Assembly: GCF_900103455.1 (NCBI RefSeq)
Contig: NZ_FNHI01000025.1
Span: 62,001-126,000 of the forward strand
DNA length: 64,000 bases
Origin: Streptomyces wuyuanensis
GTDB lineage: Bacteria; Actinomycetota; Actinomycetes; Streptomycetales; Streptomycetaceae
Direction of reading: 5' to 3'
The notes below the pieces were generated by a model that saw only the letters and a program-made list of their open reading frames with translations, did no database searches and was not told where the DNA came from. Shown in pieces: positions 8,667-16,165 of the stretch. Numbering within the stretch: position 1 is the stretch's first letter; the number at the start of each line of letters is the position of its first letter. The translations under genes and the position numbers were made by a program.

Positions 8667-8867
8667 ATGCACGAGCTCACGATCATCCTCACGGACGCGG
8701 AACGCGACGAACTGCACGACCTCGCGGACGCCCAGGGCCGGACTCCGGAGGAGCTCGCGCACGATGCGGTGCACCACCATCTGCGGGTGCAGAGCGAGCG
8801 GCTGGCCGCGCTGGCCGGGCGACTGGCCCAGCAGCACGCGGGCCTGCTGAGGAGGCTCGGCGAATGA
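8667..8867 (+). CDS. Antitoxin, ribbon-helix-helix-like
   Basis: A 66-residue protein beginning MHELTIILTDAERDELHDLA, a beta strand followed by an acidic helix, then RTPEELAHDAVHHHLR. This is the size and layout of ribbon-helix-helix antitoxins paired with Doc toxins in Streptomyces: the N-terminal part binds DNA and the C-terminal helix (SERLAALAGRLAQQHAGLL) would wrap the toxin. Its stop overlaps the toxin start by four bases (ATGA at 8864-8867), so the two are co-translated. Autoregulation through the promoter at 8655 is expected for such pairs but not shown. Confidence 0.75.
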   Translation: MHELTIILTDAERDELHDLADAQGRTPEELAHDAVHHHLRVQSERLAALAGRLAQQHAGLLRRLGE

Positions 8868-9259
8868 CCCACCAGACCACGACCCAGACGCGTCACCTCA
8901 CCGTCGCCGAGGTGACGGCGATCGCCCGGTTCGCCTTCGGCGGCCACCCGCCGGAACTGCGCGCCGGCGGTCTCCTGGAGTCCGCCGTGCACCGGCCCCG
9001 CTCCCGGATGTACGGGGTGGCCGCCTACCCGGACCTGTGGGAGCAGGCAGGCGCCCTGCTGCACGCCATCGCCTCGAACCACCCGTTCGTCGACGGCAAC
9101 AAGCGCACGGCGTGGCTGTCGACGGCGGTCTTCCTCGCCCTCAACGGCGCCGACCCCGTCAACGTCGACCAGGACCGGGCGTACGACCTGGTCGTCTCCG
9201 TCGCGGCCGGCGAGATGACCGATCCGGCCCTGATCGGGGCCGTGCTGCGCACTCTGTGA
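8864..9259 (+). CDS. Fic/Doc-family toxin
   Basis: 131 residues. The signature HPFVDGNKRTAW (His73, Phe75, Asp77, Asn79, Lys80, Arg81) is the Fic/Doc core H-x-F-x-D/N-x-N-K-R. The short length, the K at the penultimate position and the pairing with a small antitoxin favour Doc, which phosphorylates elongation factor Tu, over AMP-transferring Fic proteins. LLESAVHRPRSRMYG before the core is the usual Doc segment. ATG overlaps the antitoxin stop. It is a chromosomal copy with nothing nearby that looks like a plasmid or phage. Confidence 0.87.
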   Translation: MTHQTTTQTRHLTVAEVTAIARFAFGGHPPELRAGGLLESAVHRPRSRMYGVAAYPDLWEQAGALLHAIASNHPFVDGNKRTAWLSTAVFLALNGADPVNVDQDRAYDLVVSVAAGEMTDPALIGAVLRTL

Positions 9260-9419
9260 ACCGCGGTGGACGACCGGCCCGGCGGGGCGGCCCGGCTCTG
9301 TGAGGCGGGTCTCACCCCGCCCCGGGGCGGCCCGGTGAGGCCCGCCCGGGAGCGGCGGCACCGGTAGGGTGGCCCGGTTGTCGTACGTAACGCCGTAGCC
9401 CTGCCTCGAACCGGAGACC

Positions 9420-11204
9420 GTGTCTACTACCGCCTCCCACCACCTCTCACCCGCCTTTCCCGGCCGTGCTCCCTGGGGTACGGCCAACAAGCTGCGCGCC
9501 TGGCAGCAGGGCGCCATGGAGAAGTACATCCAGGAACAGCCCCGCGACTTCCTCGCGGTGGCGACGCCCGGCGCCGGCAAGACGACGTTCGCGCTCACCC
9601 TCGCCTCCTGGCTGCTGCACCACCACGTCGTGCAGCAGATCACCGTGGTCGCGCCGACCGAGCATCTGAAGAAGCAGTGGGCGGCCGCGGCCGCGCGCAT
9701 AGGCATCAAGCTGGACCCGGACTACAGCGCCGGTCCGCTGAGCAAGGAGTACGACGGGGTCGCCGTCACCTACGCCGGCGTCGGCGTGCGCCCGATGCTG
9801 CACCGCAACCGCAGCGAGCAGCGCAAGACCCTGGTCATCCTCGACGAGATCCACCACGCCGGCGACTCCAAGTCGTGGGGAGAGGCGTGCCTGGAGGCGT
9901 TCGAACCGGCCACCCGCCGTCTCGCCCTCACCGGTACGCCCTTCCGCTCCGACACGAACCCCATTCCCTTCGTCACGTACGAGGAGGGGAACGACGGCAT
10001 CCGCCGCTCGGCCGCCGACTACACGTACGGCTACGGCAACGCCCTCGGCGACGGTGTCGTCCGCCCCGTGATCTTCCTGTCCTACAGCGGCAACATGCGC
10101 TGGCGCACCAAGGCCGGTGACGAGGTGGCCGCCAGGCTCGGCGAGCCGATGACCAAGGACGCCGTCTCGCAGGCGTGGCGCACCGCACTCGACCCGCGCG
10201 GCGACTGGATGCCGAACGTGCTCCGCGCGGCCGACCAGCGGCTGAGCGAGGTCAGGAAGGCGATTCCGGACGCGGGCGGTCTCGTCATCGCCTCCGACCA
10301 GGACTCGGCGCGCGCCTACGCCAAGCTGATCCGGGAGATCACCGGCACGAAGGCGACCGTCGTGCTGTCCGACGACGCGGGAGCGTCGAAGCGCATCGAC
10401 GAGTTCAGCGAAAACCAGGACCGCTGGATGGTCGCCGTCCGGATGGTGTCCGAGGGCGTCGACGTCCCGCGGCTCGCTGTCGGCGTGTACGCCACGACCA
10501 TCTCCACCCCCCTCTTCTTCGCCCAGGCCGTCGGCCGTTTCGTCCGCTCGCGGCGGCGCGGCGAGACGGCGTCGGTGTTCCTGCCGACGATCCCGATGCT
10601 GCTGAGCTTCGCGAACGAGATGGAGGTCGAGCGGGACCACGCGCTCGACCGGCCGAAGAAGGAGGGGGAGGAGGACCCCTACGCCGAGTCCGAGCAGGAG
10701 ATGGACGAGGCGAACAAGCAGCAGGACGAGGACACCGGCGAACAGGACATGCTGCCCTTCGAGGCGCTGGAGTCCGACGCCGTCTTCGACCGGGTGATGT
10801 ACAACGGCGCCGAGTTCGGCATGCAGGCCCACCCGGGCAGCGAGGAGGAGCAGGACTACCTGGGCATCCCGGGCCTGCTGGAACCGGACCAGGTGCAACT
10901 GCTGCTGCAGAAGCGGCAGGCGCGGCAGATCGCGCACAGCCGCAAGAAGCCGGACGCGGAGGCGGATCTGCTGGAACTGCCCGCCGAACGTCGTCCGGTG
11001 GTCTCGCACAAGGAACTGCTGGAGCTGCGGAAGCAGCTGAACACGATGGTGGGTGCGTACGTCCACCAGAGCGGCAAGCCGCACGGGGTGATCCACACCG
11101 AGCTGCGGCGGGTGTGCGGAGGGCCGCCGAGCGCGGAGGCGACGGCGGGGCAGATCCGGGAGCGGATCAAGAAGGTGCAGGAGTGGGCCACGCGTATGCG
11201 GTGA
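9420..11204 (+). CDS. Superfamily 2 DEAD/DEAH-type helicase
   Basis: 594 residues from GTG 9420. Helicase motifs are in order: Walker A TPGAGKT (49-55), PTEHLKKQW (Ia), DEIHHA (142-147, the DExH box), LALTGTPFR (III), and in the second RecA domain VVRMVSEGVDVPRL-type text (MVAVRMVSEGVDVP) and FFAQAVGRFVRSRRRGE (VI). An acidic, Q/E-rich linker near residues 415-445 and a C-terminal region ending KKVQEWATRM follow. It resembles ERCC3/XPB-like or type III-like SF2 helicases found once per Streptomyces genome; the substrate is unknown. A GGAG lies only 3 bases before GTG, so a downstream start cannot be excluded. Confidence 0.85.
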   Translation: MSTTASHHLSPAFPGRAPWGTANKLRAWQQGAMEKYIQEQPRDFLAVATPGAGKTTFALTLASWLLHHHVVQQITVVAPTEHLKKQWAAAAARIGIKLDPDYSAGPLSKEYDGVAVTYAGVGVRPMLHRNRSEQRKTLVILDEIHHAGDSKSWGEACLEAFEPATRRLALTGTPFRSDTNPIPFVTYEEGNDGIRRSAADYTYGYGNALGDGVVRPVIFLSYSGNMRWRTKAGDEVAARLGEPMTKDAVSQAWRTALDPRGDWMPNVLRAADQRLSEVRKAIPDAGGLVIASDQDSARAYAKLIREITGTKATVVLSDDAGASKRIDEFSENQDRWMVAVRMVSEGVDVPRLAVGVYATTISTPLFFAQAVGRFVRSRRRGETASVFLPTIPMLLSFANEMEVERDHALDRPKKEGEEDPYAESEQEMDEANKQQDEDTGEQDMLPFEALESDAVFDRVMYNGAEFGMQAHPGSEEEQDYLGIPGLLEPDQVQLLLQKRQARQIAHSRKKPDAEADLLELPAERRPVVSHKELLELRKQLNTMVGAYVHQSGKPHGVIHTELRRVCGGPPSAEATAGQIRERIKKVQEWATRMR

Positions 11205-11220
11205 GCGTACGGAGGGGCCG

Positions 11221-11250
11221 AGGGGCTCGGGCGGGACGGCCCGGGCCCCT
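11221..11250 (+). terminator. GC-rich hairpin after the helicase gene
   Basis: Arms 11221-11232 (AGGGGCTCGGGC) and 11239-11250 pair over 12 bp with one mismatch around a 6-base loop. No T-tract follows. Confidence 0.65.
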
Positions 11251-11798
11251 TCGCGCTTCCGTGCGCCGGGTGGACGGTGCCCCAGCGCCGCAGCGCCGCG
11301 GACCGGCGTCAATGCGGTCGGTGCCGCTGCGGTGGGCGCCGCCGCAGTGGACGGGAGTCGCGGTGCGCCGGTCCACCGTGGGGGCGCGCACCACACCCGG
11401 CACATCCGCCCTGTGAATCCCGTAAGTCCGTCCCGTGCGGACCGAGTTCGTCGGCCGCGGCCCCTCCGGTCCGTCGTCCGGGCCGTGTTGCCGTGCGTCG
11501 GCGGAGCCCTCTTCGGCCGAGGCCGAAGAGGGATGTATCCCGTGAAGTCGCTGGTCGTCCCGACTTGCATATCGATAGCGGGCGGCATGGGTCTTCGGCG
11601 CCCGGATTCTGGACGAGGTCTTCCGCTGAGCGAACCGGCTCGCTACTGTCCCCGCAAATGAAACGCCCCGTGGCAGCGCCGCCGCGGAGCGCAGCCGGTG
11701 TGCCATGGCCTGCCGGCGGCCTCTCCGTGCGTCGCCGATGGGACCGGTGCCGCTAGCCGCGAGAGCGTCGCCGCACTCACCTCGAAGGAGAGGGCGTC
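11251..11798. other. Intergenic stretch before the IclR gene
   Basis: About 550 bases without a convincing gene. The stretch is less GC-rich near 11560-11660 (TTGCATATCGATAGCGG), where a promoter for the IclR gene may lie; TACTGT at 11645-11650 is the best -10 candidate. Open frames here have no family resemblance and no ribosome sites. Confidence 0.5.
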
Positions 11799-12440
11799 GT
11801 GACCGCGGAGACCTCCCAGACGCTCGACAGAGGACTGCGTGTCCTCAAGCTGCTCGCCGACACCGACCACGGGCTCACCGTGACCGAGCTGTCCAACCGT
11901 CTCGGCGTCAACAGGACCGTCGTCTACCGTCTGCTCGCGACACTCGAACAGCACGCCCTGGTCCGCCGCGACCTGGGCGGCCGGGCCCGGGTGGGACTCG
12001 GCGTCCTCCGCCTCGGCCGTCAGGTGCATCCGCTGGTACGGGAGGCGGCGCTGCCGGCGCTGCGCTCCCTCGCCGAGGACATAGGCGCCACCGCCCATCT
12101 CACGCTGGTCGACGGGGCGGAGGCGCTTGCGGTGGCGGTCGTCGAGCCGACGTGGACGGACTACCACGTGGCGTACCGGGCCGGGTTCCGCCACCCGCTG
12201 GACCGGGGCGCCGCGGGCAAGGCGATCCTCGCCGCCCGCCAGGGAGGTCTCACCGAGCCCGCGTACACCCTCACGCACGGCGAGCTGGAGGCGGGCGCGA
12301 GCGGTGCCGCCGCGGCGCTCATCGGGGTGACCGGCATAGAGGGCAGCGTCGGCGTCGTCATGCTGGCGGACGCGGTTCCGGAACGTGTGGGTCCCCGTGT
12401 CGTCGACGCGGCTCGCGAGGTCGCGGACGCGCTGCGCTGA
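11799..12440 (+). CDS. IclR-family transcriptional regulator
   Basis: 213 residues. The N-terminal winged helix (about 8-60) contains TLDRGLRVLKLLAD, LTVTELSNRLGVNRTVVYRLLATLEQH, the IclR recognition region. A ligand-binding domain follows with LRSLAEDIGATAHLTLVDG, AYRAGFRHPLDRGAAGKAIL (the conserved 'P-L-x-x-G-A-x-G-K-A' segment) and a final GSVGVVMLADAVPE. It starts with GTG behind AGGAGAGG. It is somewhat shorter than typical IclR members (about 250). The S16 protease gene lies downstream after a repeat block; a target is not evident. Confidence 0.9.
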   Translation: MTAETSQTLDRGLRVLKLLADTDHGLTVTELSNRLGVNRTVVYRLLATLEQHALVRRDLGGRARVGLGVLRLGRQVHPLVREAALPALRSLAEDIGATAHLTLVDGAEALAVAVVEPTWTDYHVAYRAGFRHPLDRGAAGKAILAARQGGLTEPAYTLTHGELEAGASGAAAALIGVTGIEGSVGVVMLADAVPERVGPRVVDAAREVADALR

Positions 12441-12450
12441 GCGCCCGGTC

Positions 12451-12706
12451 CCGGAGCCGCCGGGCGGGCCCGGCCGGGAACTGCCGGTTCCGGAGCCGCC
12501 GGGAGTACCCGGAGCCGCGGGGCGGGCCTGGGTCGGGACCTGCCGGTCCCGGAAGCTGCCGGGAGCACTCGGTCCCGGAGCCGCGGGGCGGGCCTGGGCC
12601 CGGACCTCCCGGTCCCGGAAGCTGCCGGGAGCACCCGGTCCCGCGACCGCCTGGCAGGCCCGGGCTCGCAACTGCGGGCCCCGGGCCCCAACCGGGAGCG
12701 GTCGTG
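12451..12706. repeat. Imperfect tandem repeat, about 66-bp period, four copies
   Basis: Copies begin near 12451, 12509, 12575 and 12641. The middle two are almost identical (start CCGGAGCCGCGGGGCGGGCC, contain GGTCCCGGAAGCTGCCGGGA); the outer two are diverged and the first is 58 bp. Each copy contains short inverted GC-rich arms. It fills the space between the IclR stop and the S16 promoter. Confidence 0.8.
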
Positions 12707-12753
12707 CTGCCGGGCGGGTCCCGGCCCCGGTCCGGGGGCCCTGGGCGGACCGA

Positions 12754-12759
12754 TACATT
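12754..12759 (+). promoter_or_regulatory. Leaderless-type -10 element of the S16 protease gene
   Basis: TACATT ends 6 bases before the GTG at 12766. This decides the start: the frame is open back to 12385 through the tandem repeat, but translation of that part is low-complexity. Confidence 0.6.
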
Positions 12760-12765
12760 GACAGC

Positions 12766-13563
12766 GTGTTCTCTCGCCTCTCGCGCCTCTCCCGTCCCCG
12801 GGCCCTCGCCGTCTGCGCCGTGCCCGTCGCCGCGCTGCTCGCGGTGGCGGCGCTCGCGCCACTGCCGTTCACCGTGGCCCAGCCCGGGCAGACCACGAAC
12901 GTGCTCGGGAACGACCGGGGGAAGCCGGTGATCACGATCACCGGAGCTCCCGTGCGCCAGACGCAGGGCCAGTTGCGGATGACGACCATCGTGGCGACCG
13001 GACCCTCGGTCGACGTGGATCTCGGCGACGTGGCGGACGCGTGGGTCCGCAAGGACCGGGCCGTGCTGCCGCACGACTCCGTCTACCCCTCCGGGCAGTC
13101 CGACGAGGAGGTCGAGAAGCACAACACCGCCGAGATGCGGAAGTCCCAGAACAGCGCGGTCGACGCGGCCCTGGGCTACCTCAAGAAGGACCCGGCGAAG
13201 GTGAAGGTCACCCTTGATCTCGCCGACGTCGGCGGCCCGAGCGCCGGGCTCCTCTTCTCCCTCGGCATCGTGGACAAGCTCGCCGGCGACGGCGCGGGCG
13301 GCGATCTCACCGGCGGCAGGAACGTCGCCGGTACGGGCACCATCGACGCCGACGGAAAGGTCGGCGCGGTCGGCGGAGTCGCCCTGAAGACGCAGGCCGC
13401 GGCGCGCGACGGCGCGACCGTGTTCCTCGTCCCGAAGGCCGAGTGCGCCATCGCGGAGGAGCAGCTGCCCGAAGGCATGACGCTGATCCCGGTCACCGAA
13501 CTGACGGACGCGGTGTCGTCGCTCAAGACCCTGCAGAAGGGCGGCGACGTCCCGAAGTGCTGA
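12766..13563 (+). CDS. Membrane-anchored Lon-like (S16) serine protease domain protein
   Basis: About 265 residues. A basic start (SRLSRLSRPRA) and helix ALAVCAVPVAALLAVAALAPL (13-33) anchor it in the membrane. The C-terminal domain has the Lon-type Ser/Lys dyad: Ser159 in GGPSAGLLFSLGI and Lys208 in GGVALKTQAAARDG, with AGTGTIDADGKVGAVGG before the lysine. The related YlbL proteins carry a PDZ domain between anchor and protease; I see no clear PDZ here, and the region 40-140 is shorter and different. The role would be proteolysis at the outer face of the membrane. The neighbouring AsnC gene is convergent. Confidence 0.82.
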   Translation: MFSRLSRLSRPRALAVCAVPVAALLAVAALAPLPFTVAQPGQTTNVLGNDRGKPVITITGAPVRQTQGQLRMTTIVATGPSVDVDLGDVADAWVRKDRAVLPHDSVYPSGQSDEEVEKHNTAEMRKSQNSAVDAALGYLKKDPAKVKVTLDLADVGGPSAGLLFSLGIVDKLAGDGAGGDLTGGRNVAGTGTIDADGKVGAVGGVALKTQAAARDGATVFLVPKAECAIAEEQLPEGMTLIPVTELTDAVSSLKTLQKGGDVPKC

Positions 13564-13621
13564 CGGGCCGGTGCGGGTGCCCCCGAGCCCCCGACCGGCG
13601 CCCCCGGAGCTTTCCGGTTCG

Positions 13622-13669
13622 GAGCCCTCGACCCGCGCCCCCTGCCCCCGAGCCCTCGACCCGCGCCCC
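13622..13669. repeat. 20-bp direct repeat after the S16 protease gene
   Basis: GAGCCCTCGACCCGCGCCCC occurs at 13622-13641 and 13650-13669, between two convergent genes. Confidence 0.8.
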
Positions 13670-13708
13670 TGAGCCTTCCGGCCCTGAGCCCTCACCCGCC
13701 CCCCGGCG

Positions 13709-14203
13709 TCAGCGGGCGTCCTCCGCGGCCTGTTCCACGAGCGGGATGATCCGCAGCGGTACCGGGTTCTCCATCACGATCGCCGTGGACGCCCGCACGA
13801 TGCCCTCGAACCCGACGACGCGGTCGATCACCCGCTGCAGGTCAGCGTTGGACCGGGCGACCAGCCGGCACAGCATGTCGCCGTGGCCGGTCGTCGTGTG
13901 CAGTTCGAGCACCTCGGGAACCGTGGCGAGATGCGCCCGCACGTCGGCGCCCTGCCCCTGCTTGATCTCCAGCGTCGCGAACGCGGTCACCGGGTAGCCC
14001 AGGGCGGACGGGTCGACGTCCGGGCCGAAACCGCGGATGACACCGTGAGACTGGAGCCGGTCCAGTCGTGCCTGGACGGTTCCGCGCGCGACGCCCAGCC
14101 GGCGGGACGCCTCCAGGACCCCGATCCTCGGTTCCCGTGCGAGCAGCACGATGAGCCTGCCGTCCAGATGATCGATCGCCACACCAGCCTCCTGAGTGGT
14201 CAT
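13709..14203 (-). CDS. Lrp/AsnC-family regulator, probably of hppD
   Basis: About 164 residues from ATG 14203. N-terminal HTH: LDGRLIVLLAREPRIGVLEA then SRRLGVARGTVQARLDRL, the standard Lrp winged helix. The C-terminal RAM domain reads AFATLEIKQGQGADVRAHLA and GHGDMLCRLVARSNADLQ, where amino acids or related small molecules bind. The frame is open to 14263, but that part would cross the presumed operators. It is divergent from hppD with about 100 bases between starts; two identical ATTGCGCAGC elements lie in this gap. A role in tyrosine/phenylalanine catabolism control is inferred from position. Confidence 0.87.
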   Translation of the reverse strand: MTTQEAGVAIDHLDGRLIVLLAREPRIGVLEASRRLGVARGTVQARLDRLQSHGVIRGFGPDVDPSALGYPVTAFATLEIKQGQGADVRAHLATVPEVLELHTTTGHGDMLCRLVARSNADLQRVIDRVVGFEGIVRASTAIVMENPVPLRIIPLVEQAAEDAR

Positions 14204-14245
14204 CCTGTACAGGTCGCCCGAACAAACCGGACGCCGACTAAGCAT

Positions 14246-14255
14246 ATTGCGCAGC
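14246..14255. promoter_or_regulatory. Putative AsnC operator half 1
   Basis: ATTGCGCAGC; its core TGCGCA is a perfect palindrome. An identical copy lies 23 bases downstream. Both are in the gap between the AsnC regulator and hppD. Confidence 0.6.
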
Positions 14256-14268
14256 GGATACACGAACT

Positions 14269-14278
14269 ATTGCGCAGC
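14269..14278. promoter_or_regulatory. Putative AsnC operator half 2
   Basis: Second exact ATTGCGCAGC, about two helical turns from the first and 26 bases before the hppD start. Confidence 0.6.
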
Positions 14279-14304
14279 TTGTGGATCGGCGGGAGTCTGC
14301 CGCC

Positions 14305-15450
14305 ATGACTGAGACCCTGGATCACACCCCTGAGACCGGCAGGCAGGCCGACCCCTTCCCGGTGAAGGGAATGGACGCGGTCGTCTTCGCCGTCGGCAAC
14401 GCCAAGCAGGCCGCGCACTACTACTCCACGGCCTTCGGCATGAAGCTGGTCGCCTACGCGGGACCGGAGACGGGCAGCCGGGAGACCGCCTCCTACGTCC
14501 TGACCAACGGCTCCGCCCGCTTCGTGTTCACCTCCGTCATCAAGGCGTCCTCCGACTGGGGCCGGTTCCTCGCCGAGCACGTCGCCGAGCACGGTGACGG
14601 CGTCGTCGACCTGGCCATCGAGGTGCCGGACGCCCGGGCCGCCTACGCCTACGCCACCGAGCACGGCGCGCGCGGCATCCAGGAGCCCTACGAGCTCAAG
14701 GACGAGCACGGCACCGTCGTCCTCGCGGCCATCGCCACGTACGGCAAGACCCGCCACACCCTTGTGGACCGGTCCGGCTACAGCGGCCCGTACCTCCCGG
14801 GCTTCTCGGCCGCCGACCCGATCGTCGAGCCCCCGGCCAAGCGGACCTTCCAGGCCGTCGACCACTGTGTGGGCAATGTCGAACTCGGCAAGATGAACGA
14901 GTGGGTGGCCTTCTACAACAAGGTCATGGGCTTCACCAACATGAAGGAGTTCGTCGGCGACGACATCGCGACCGAGTACTCGGCGCTGATGTCCAAGGTC
15001 GTCGCCGACGGCACGCTGAAGGTGAAGTTCCCGATCAACGAGCCGGCGATCGCGAAGAAGAAGTCGCAGATCGACGAGTACCTCGAGTTCTACGGCGGGG
15101 CCGGCGTCCAGCACATCGCGCTCGCCACGAACGACATCGTCTCCACCGTGCGTGCGATGCGCGCGGCCGGCGTGCGGTTCCTGGACTCGCCCGACTCGTA
15201 CTACGACACGCTCGGCGAGTGGGTCGGCGACACCCGGGTGCCGATCGAGACCCTGCGTGAGCTGAAGATCCTCGCCGACCGCGACGAGGACGGCTACCTG
15301 CTCCAGATCTTCACCAAGCCCGTGCAGGACCGGCCGACGGTCTTCTTCGAACTCATCGAACGACACGGTTCGATGGGCTTCGGCAAGGGCAACTTCAAGG
15401 CGCTCTTCGAGGCGATCGAGCGCGAGCAGGAAAAGCGCGGAAACCTCTAA
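14305..15450 (+). CDS. hppD: 4-Hydroxyphenylpyruvate dioxygenase
   Basis: 381 residues. Converts 4-hydroxyphenylpyruvate to homogentisate with O2 and Fe(II), the second step of tyrosine breakdown. The two vicinal-oxygen-chelate halves are clear. The iron ligands His187 (AVDHCVGNVELG), His270 (GAGVQHIALATNDI) and Glu349 (VFFELIERHG) fall at the same positions I recall for the S. avermitilis enzyme, whose length (380) is also matched. The C-terminal gate helix GFGKGNFKALFEAIE is present. The frame opens with GTG at 14281, but ATG 14305 has GGGAG 10 bases upstream and keeps the operator repeats outside the gene. An 11-bp hairpin follows the stop. Confidence 0.96.
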   Translation: MTETLDHTPETGRQADPFPVKGMDAVVFAVGNAKQAAHYYSTAFGMKLVAYAGPETGSRETASYVLTNGSARFVFTSVIKASSDWGRFLAEHVAEHGDGVVDLAIEVPDARAAYAYATEHGARGIQEPYELKDEHGTVVLAAIATYGKTRHTLVDRSGYSGPYLPGFSAADPIVEPPAKRTFQAVDHCVGNVELGKMNEWVAFYNKVMGFTNMKEFVGDDIATEYSALMSKVVADGTLKVKFPINEPAIAKKKSQIDEYLEFYGGAGVQHIALATNDIVSTVRAMRAAGVRFLDSPDSYYDTLGEWVGDTRVPIETLRELKILADRDEDGYLLQIFTKPVQDRPTVFFELIERHGSMGFGKGNFKALFEAIEREQEKRGNL

Positions 15451-15477
15451 GCCCGTACGGAGTCCGGCTCCGTCCCC

Positions 15478-15509
15478 GCGGCCCCACGGAACCTGACCCG
15501 TGGGGCCGC
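15478..15509 (+). terminator. Terminator hairpin of hppD
   Basis: Perfect 11-bp stem, GCGGCCCCACG at 15478-15488 with its complement at 15499-15509, 10-base loop. It separates hppD from the nitrile hydratase promoter. Confidence 0.8.
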
Positions 15510-15528
15510 GCGGCGTTCGGTGCGGGGC

Positions 15529-15534
15529 TATGGT
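15529..15534 (+). promoter_or_regulatory. Leaderless-type -10 element of the nitrile hydratase operon
   Basis: TATGGT ends 6 bases before ATG 15541, the start of the first gene of the operon. Confidence 0.6.
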
Positions 15535-15540
15535 CGGCTC

Positions 15541-15822
15541 ATGGCCAGGATCAACGACGTCGGCGGTCTGCAGGGCTTCGGGCCCATCGACACCGCCGAC
15601 GACACGGAGCCCTTCCACGCCGACTGGGAGGCCCGGGTCTTCGCACTGAACTCCGCGCTGATCGCGGGCAAGGTCTACAACCTCGACGAGTTCCGCGACG
15701 CGATCGAGTCCATGGCGCCCGCCGACTACCTGGCGGCGTCCTACTACGAACGCTGGTTCTTCGCGATCCGTACGCTCCTGGAGCGCAAGGGCGTGATCGA
15801 GGCGGGCGAACTCGATGTCTGA
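15541..15822 (+). CDS. Nitrile hydratase beta subunit, N-terminal half (separate protein)
   Basis: 93 residues starting MARINDVGGLQGFGPIDTAD, the characteristic beginning of nitrile hydratase beta subunits ('M-x-G-x-x-D-x-G-G-x-x-G-F-G-x-V'). The helical segment FHADWEARVFALNSAL, FRDAIESMAPADYLAASYYERWF and the final LERKGVIEAGEL correspond to the N-terminal helical domain, which ends where the beta chain would normally continue into its SH3-like domain. That second half is encoded by the next gene, overlapping by 8 bases. The frame begins at 15520, but the -10 hexamer supports ATG 15541. Accessory proteins of nitrile hydratase are homologous to this region, so a maturation role is the alternative. 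Confidence 0.8.
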   Translation: MARINDVGGLQGFGPIDTADDTEPFHADWEARVFALNSALIAGKVYNLDEFRDAIESMAPADYLAASYYERWFFAIRTLLERKGVIEAGELDV

Positions 15823-16165
15823 CCGCTTCTCCGCCGGGGCCCGTGTGCGCACCGTGCACCACGACCCGCCGCACCACACCCGGCTGCCGCGCTACGCCCG
15901 GGGCAAGCGCGGCACCGTCGTCGAGCCCGAGGGCCGGGCACTGCTCGCTGACCGCAACGCACAGGGGCGTGGGGACGCGCCGCTGGAGCAGGTGTACGCG
16001 GTGAGCTTCCCGGCCCGCGAACTGTGGGGCGAGGGCGACCACGACGTCGTCCTGGACCTGTTCGAGAGCTATCTGGAGGACGACGACCCGGGCGACCGGG
16101 CCGAGGCCGCCGCGGCGCCCGGGACGTCCCGGGCGCAGACCGGTGGAAAGGACGGGAAGCCATGA
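15815..16165 (+). CDS. Nitrile hydratase beta subunit, C-terminal SH3-like half (separate protein)
   Basis: 116 residues. FSAGARVRTVHHDPPHHTRLPRY... (start about 4-27), YARGKRGTVVEPEG, and YAVSFPARELWGEG are the hallmarks of the C-terminal beta-barrel domain of nitrile hydratase beta subunits (the conserved V-R-x-x-N/H-x-x-P-x-G-H-T-R-x-P-R-Y and V-x-F-x-A-x-E-L-W-G). An acidic, Ala-rich tail follows. It overlaps the previous gene by 8 bases and the alpha gene by 4 (ATGA), so all three are translated together. The split matches the three-subunit arrangement known for toyocamycin nitrile hydratase and thiocyanate hydrolase. Confidence 0.83.
   Translation: MSDRFSAGARVRTVHHDPPHHTRLPRYARGKRGTVVEPEGRALLADRNAQGRGDAPLEQVYAVSFPARELWGEGDHDVVLDLFESYLEDDDPGDRAEAAAAPGTSRAQTGGKDGKP

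Noticed and set aside
9260..9419. Terminator hairpin after the toxin gene
   Set aside because: Several overlapping GC-rich pairings are possible and none stands out.
11643..11757. Small frame from the ATG near 11658 before the IclR gene
   Set aside because: About 33 codons, no ribosome site and no similarity to leader peptides.
12451..12706. CRISPR-like array
   Set aside because: Units are adjacent with no unique spacers of constant length, and no cas genes are near.
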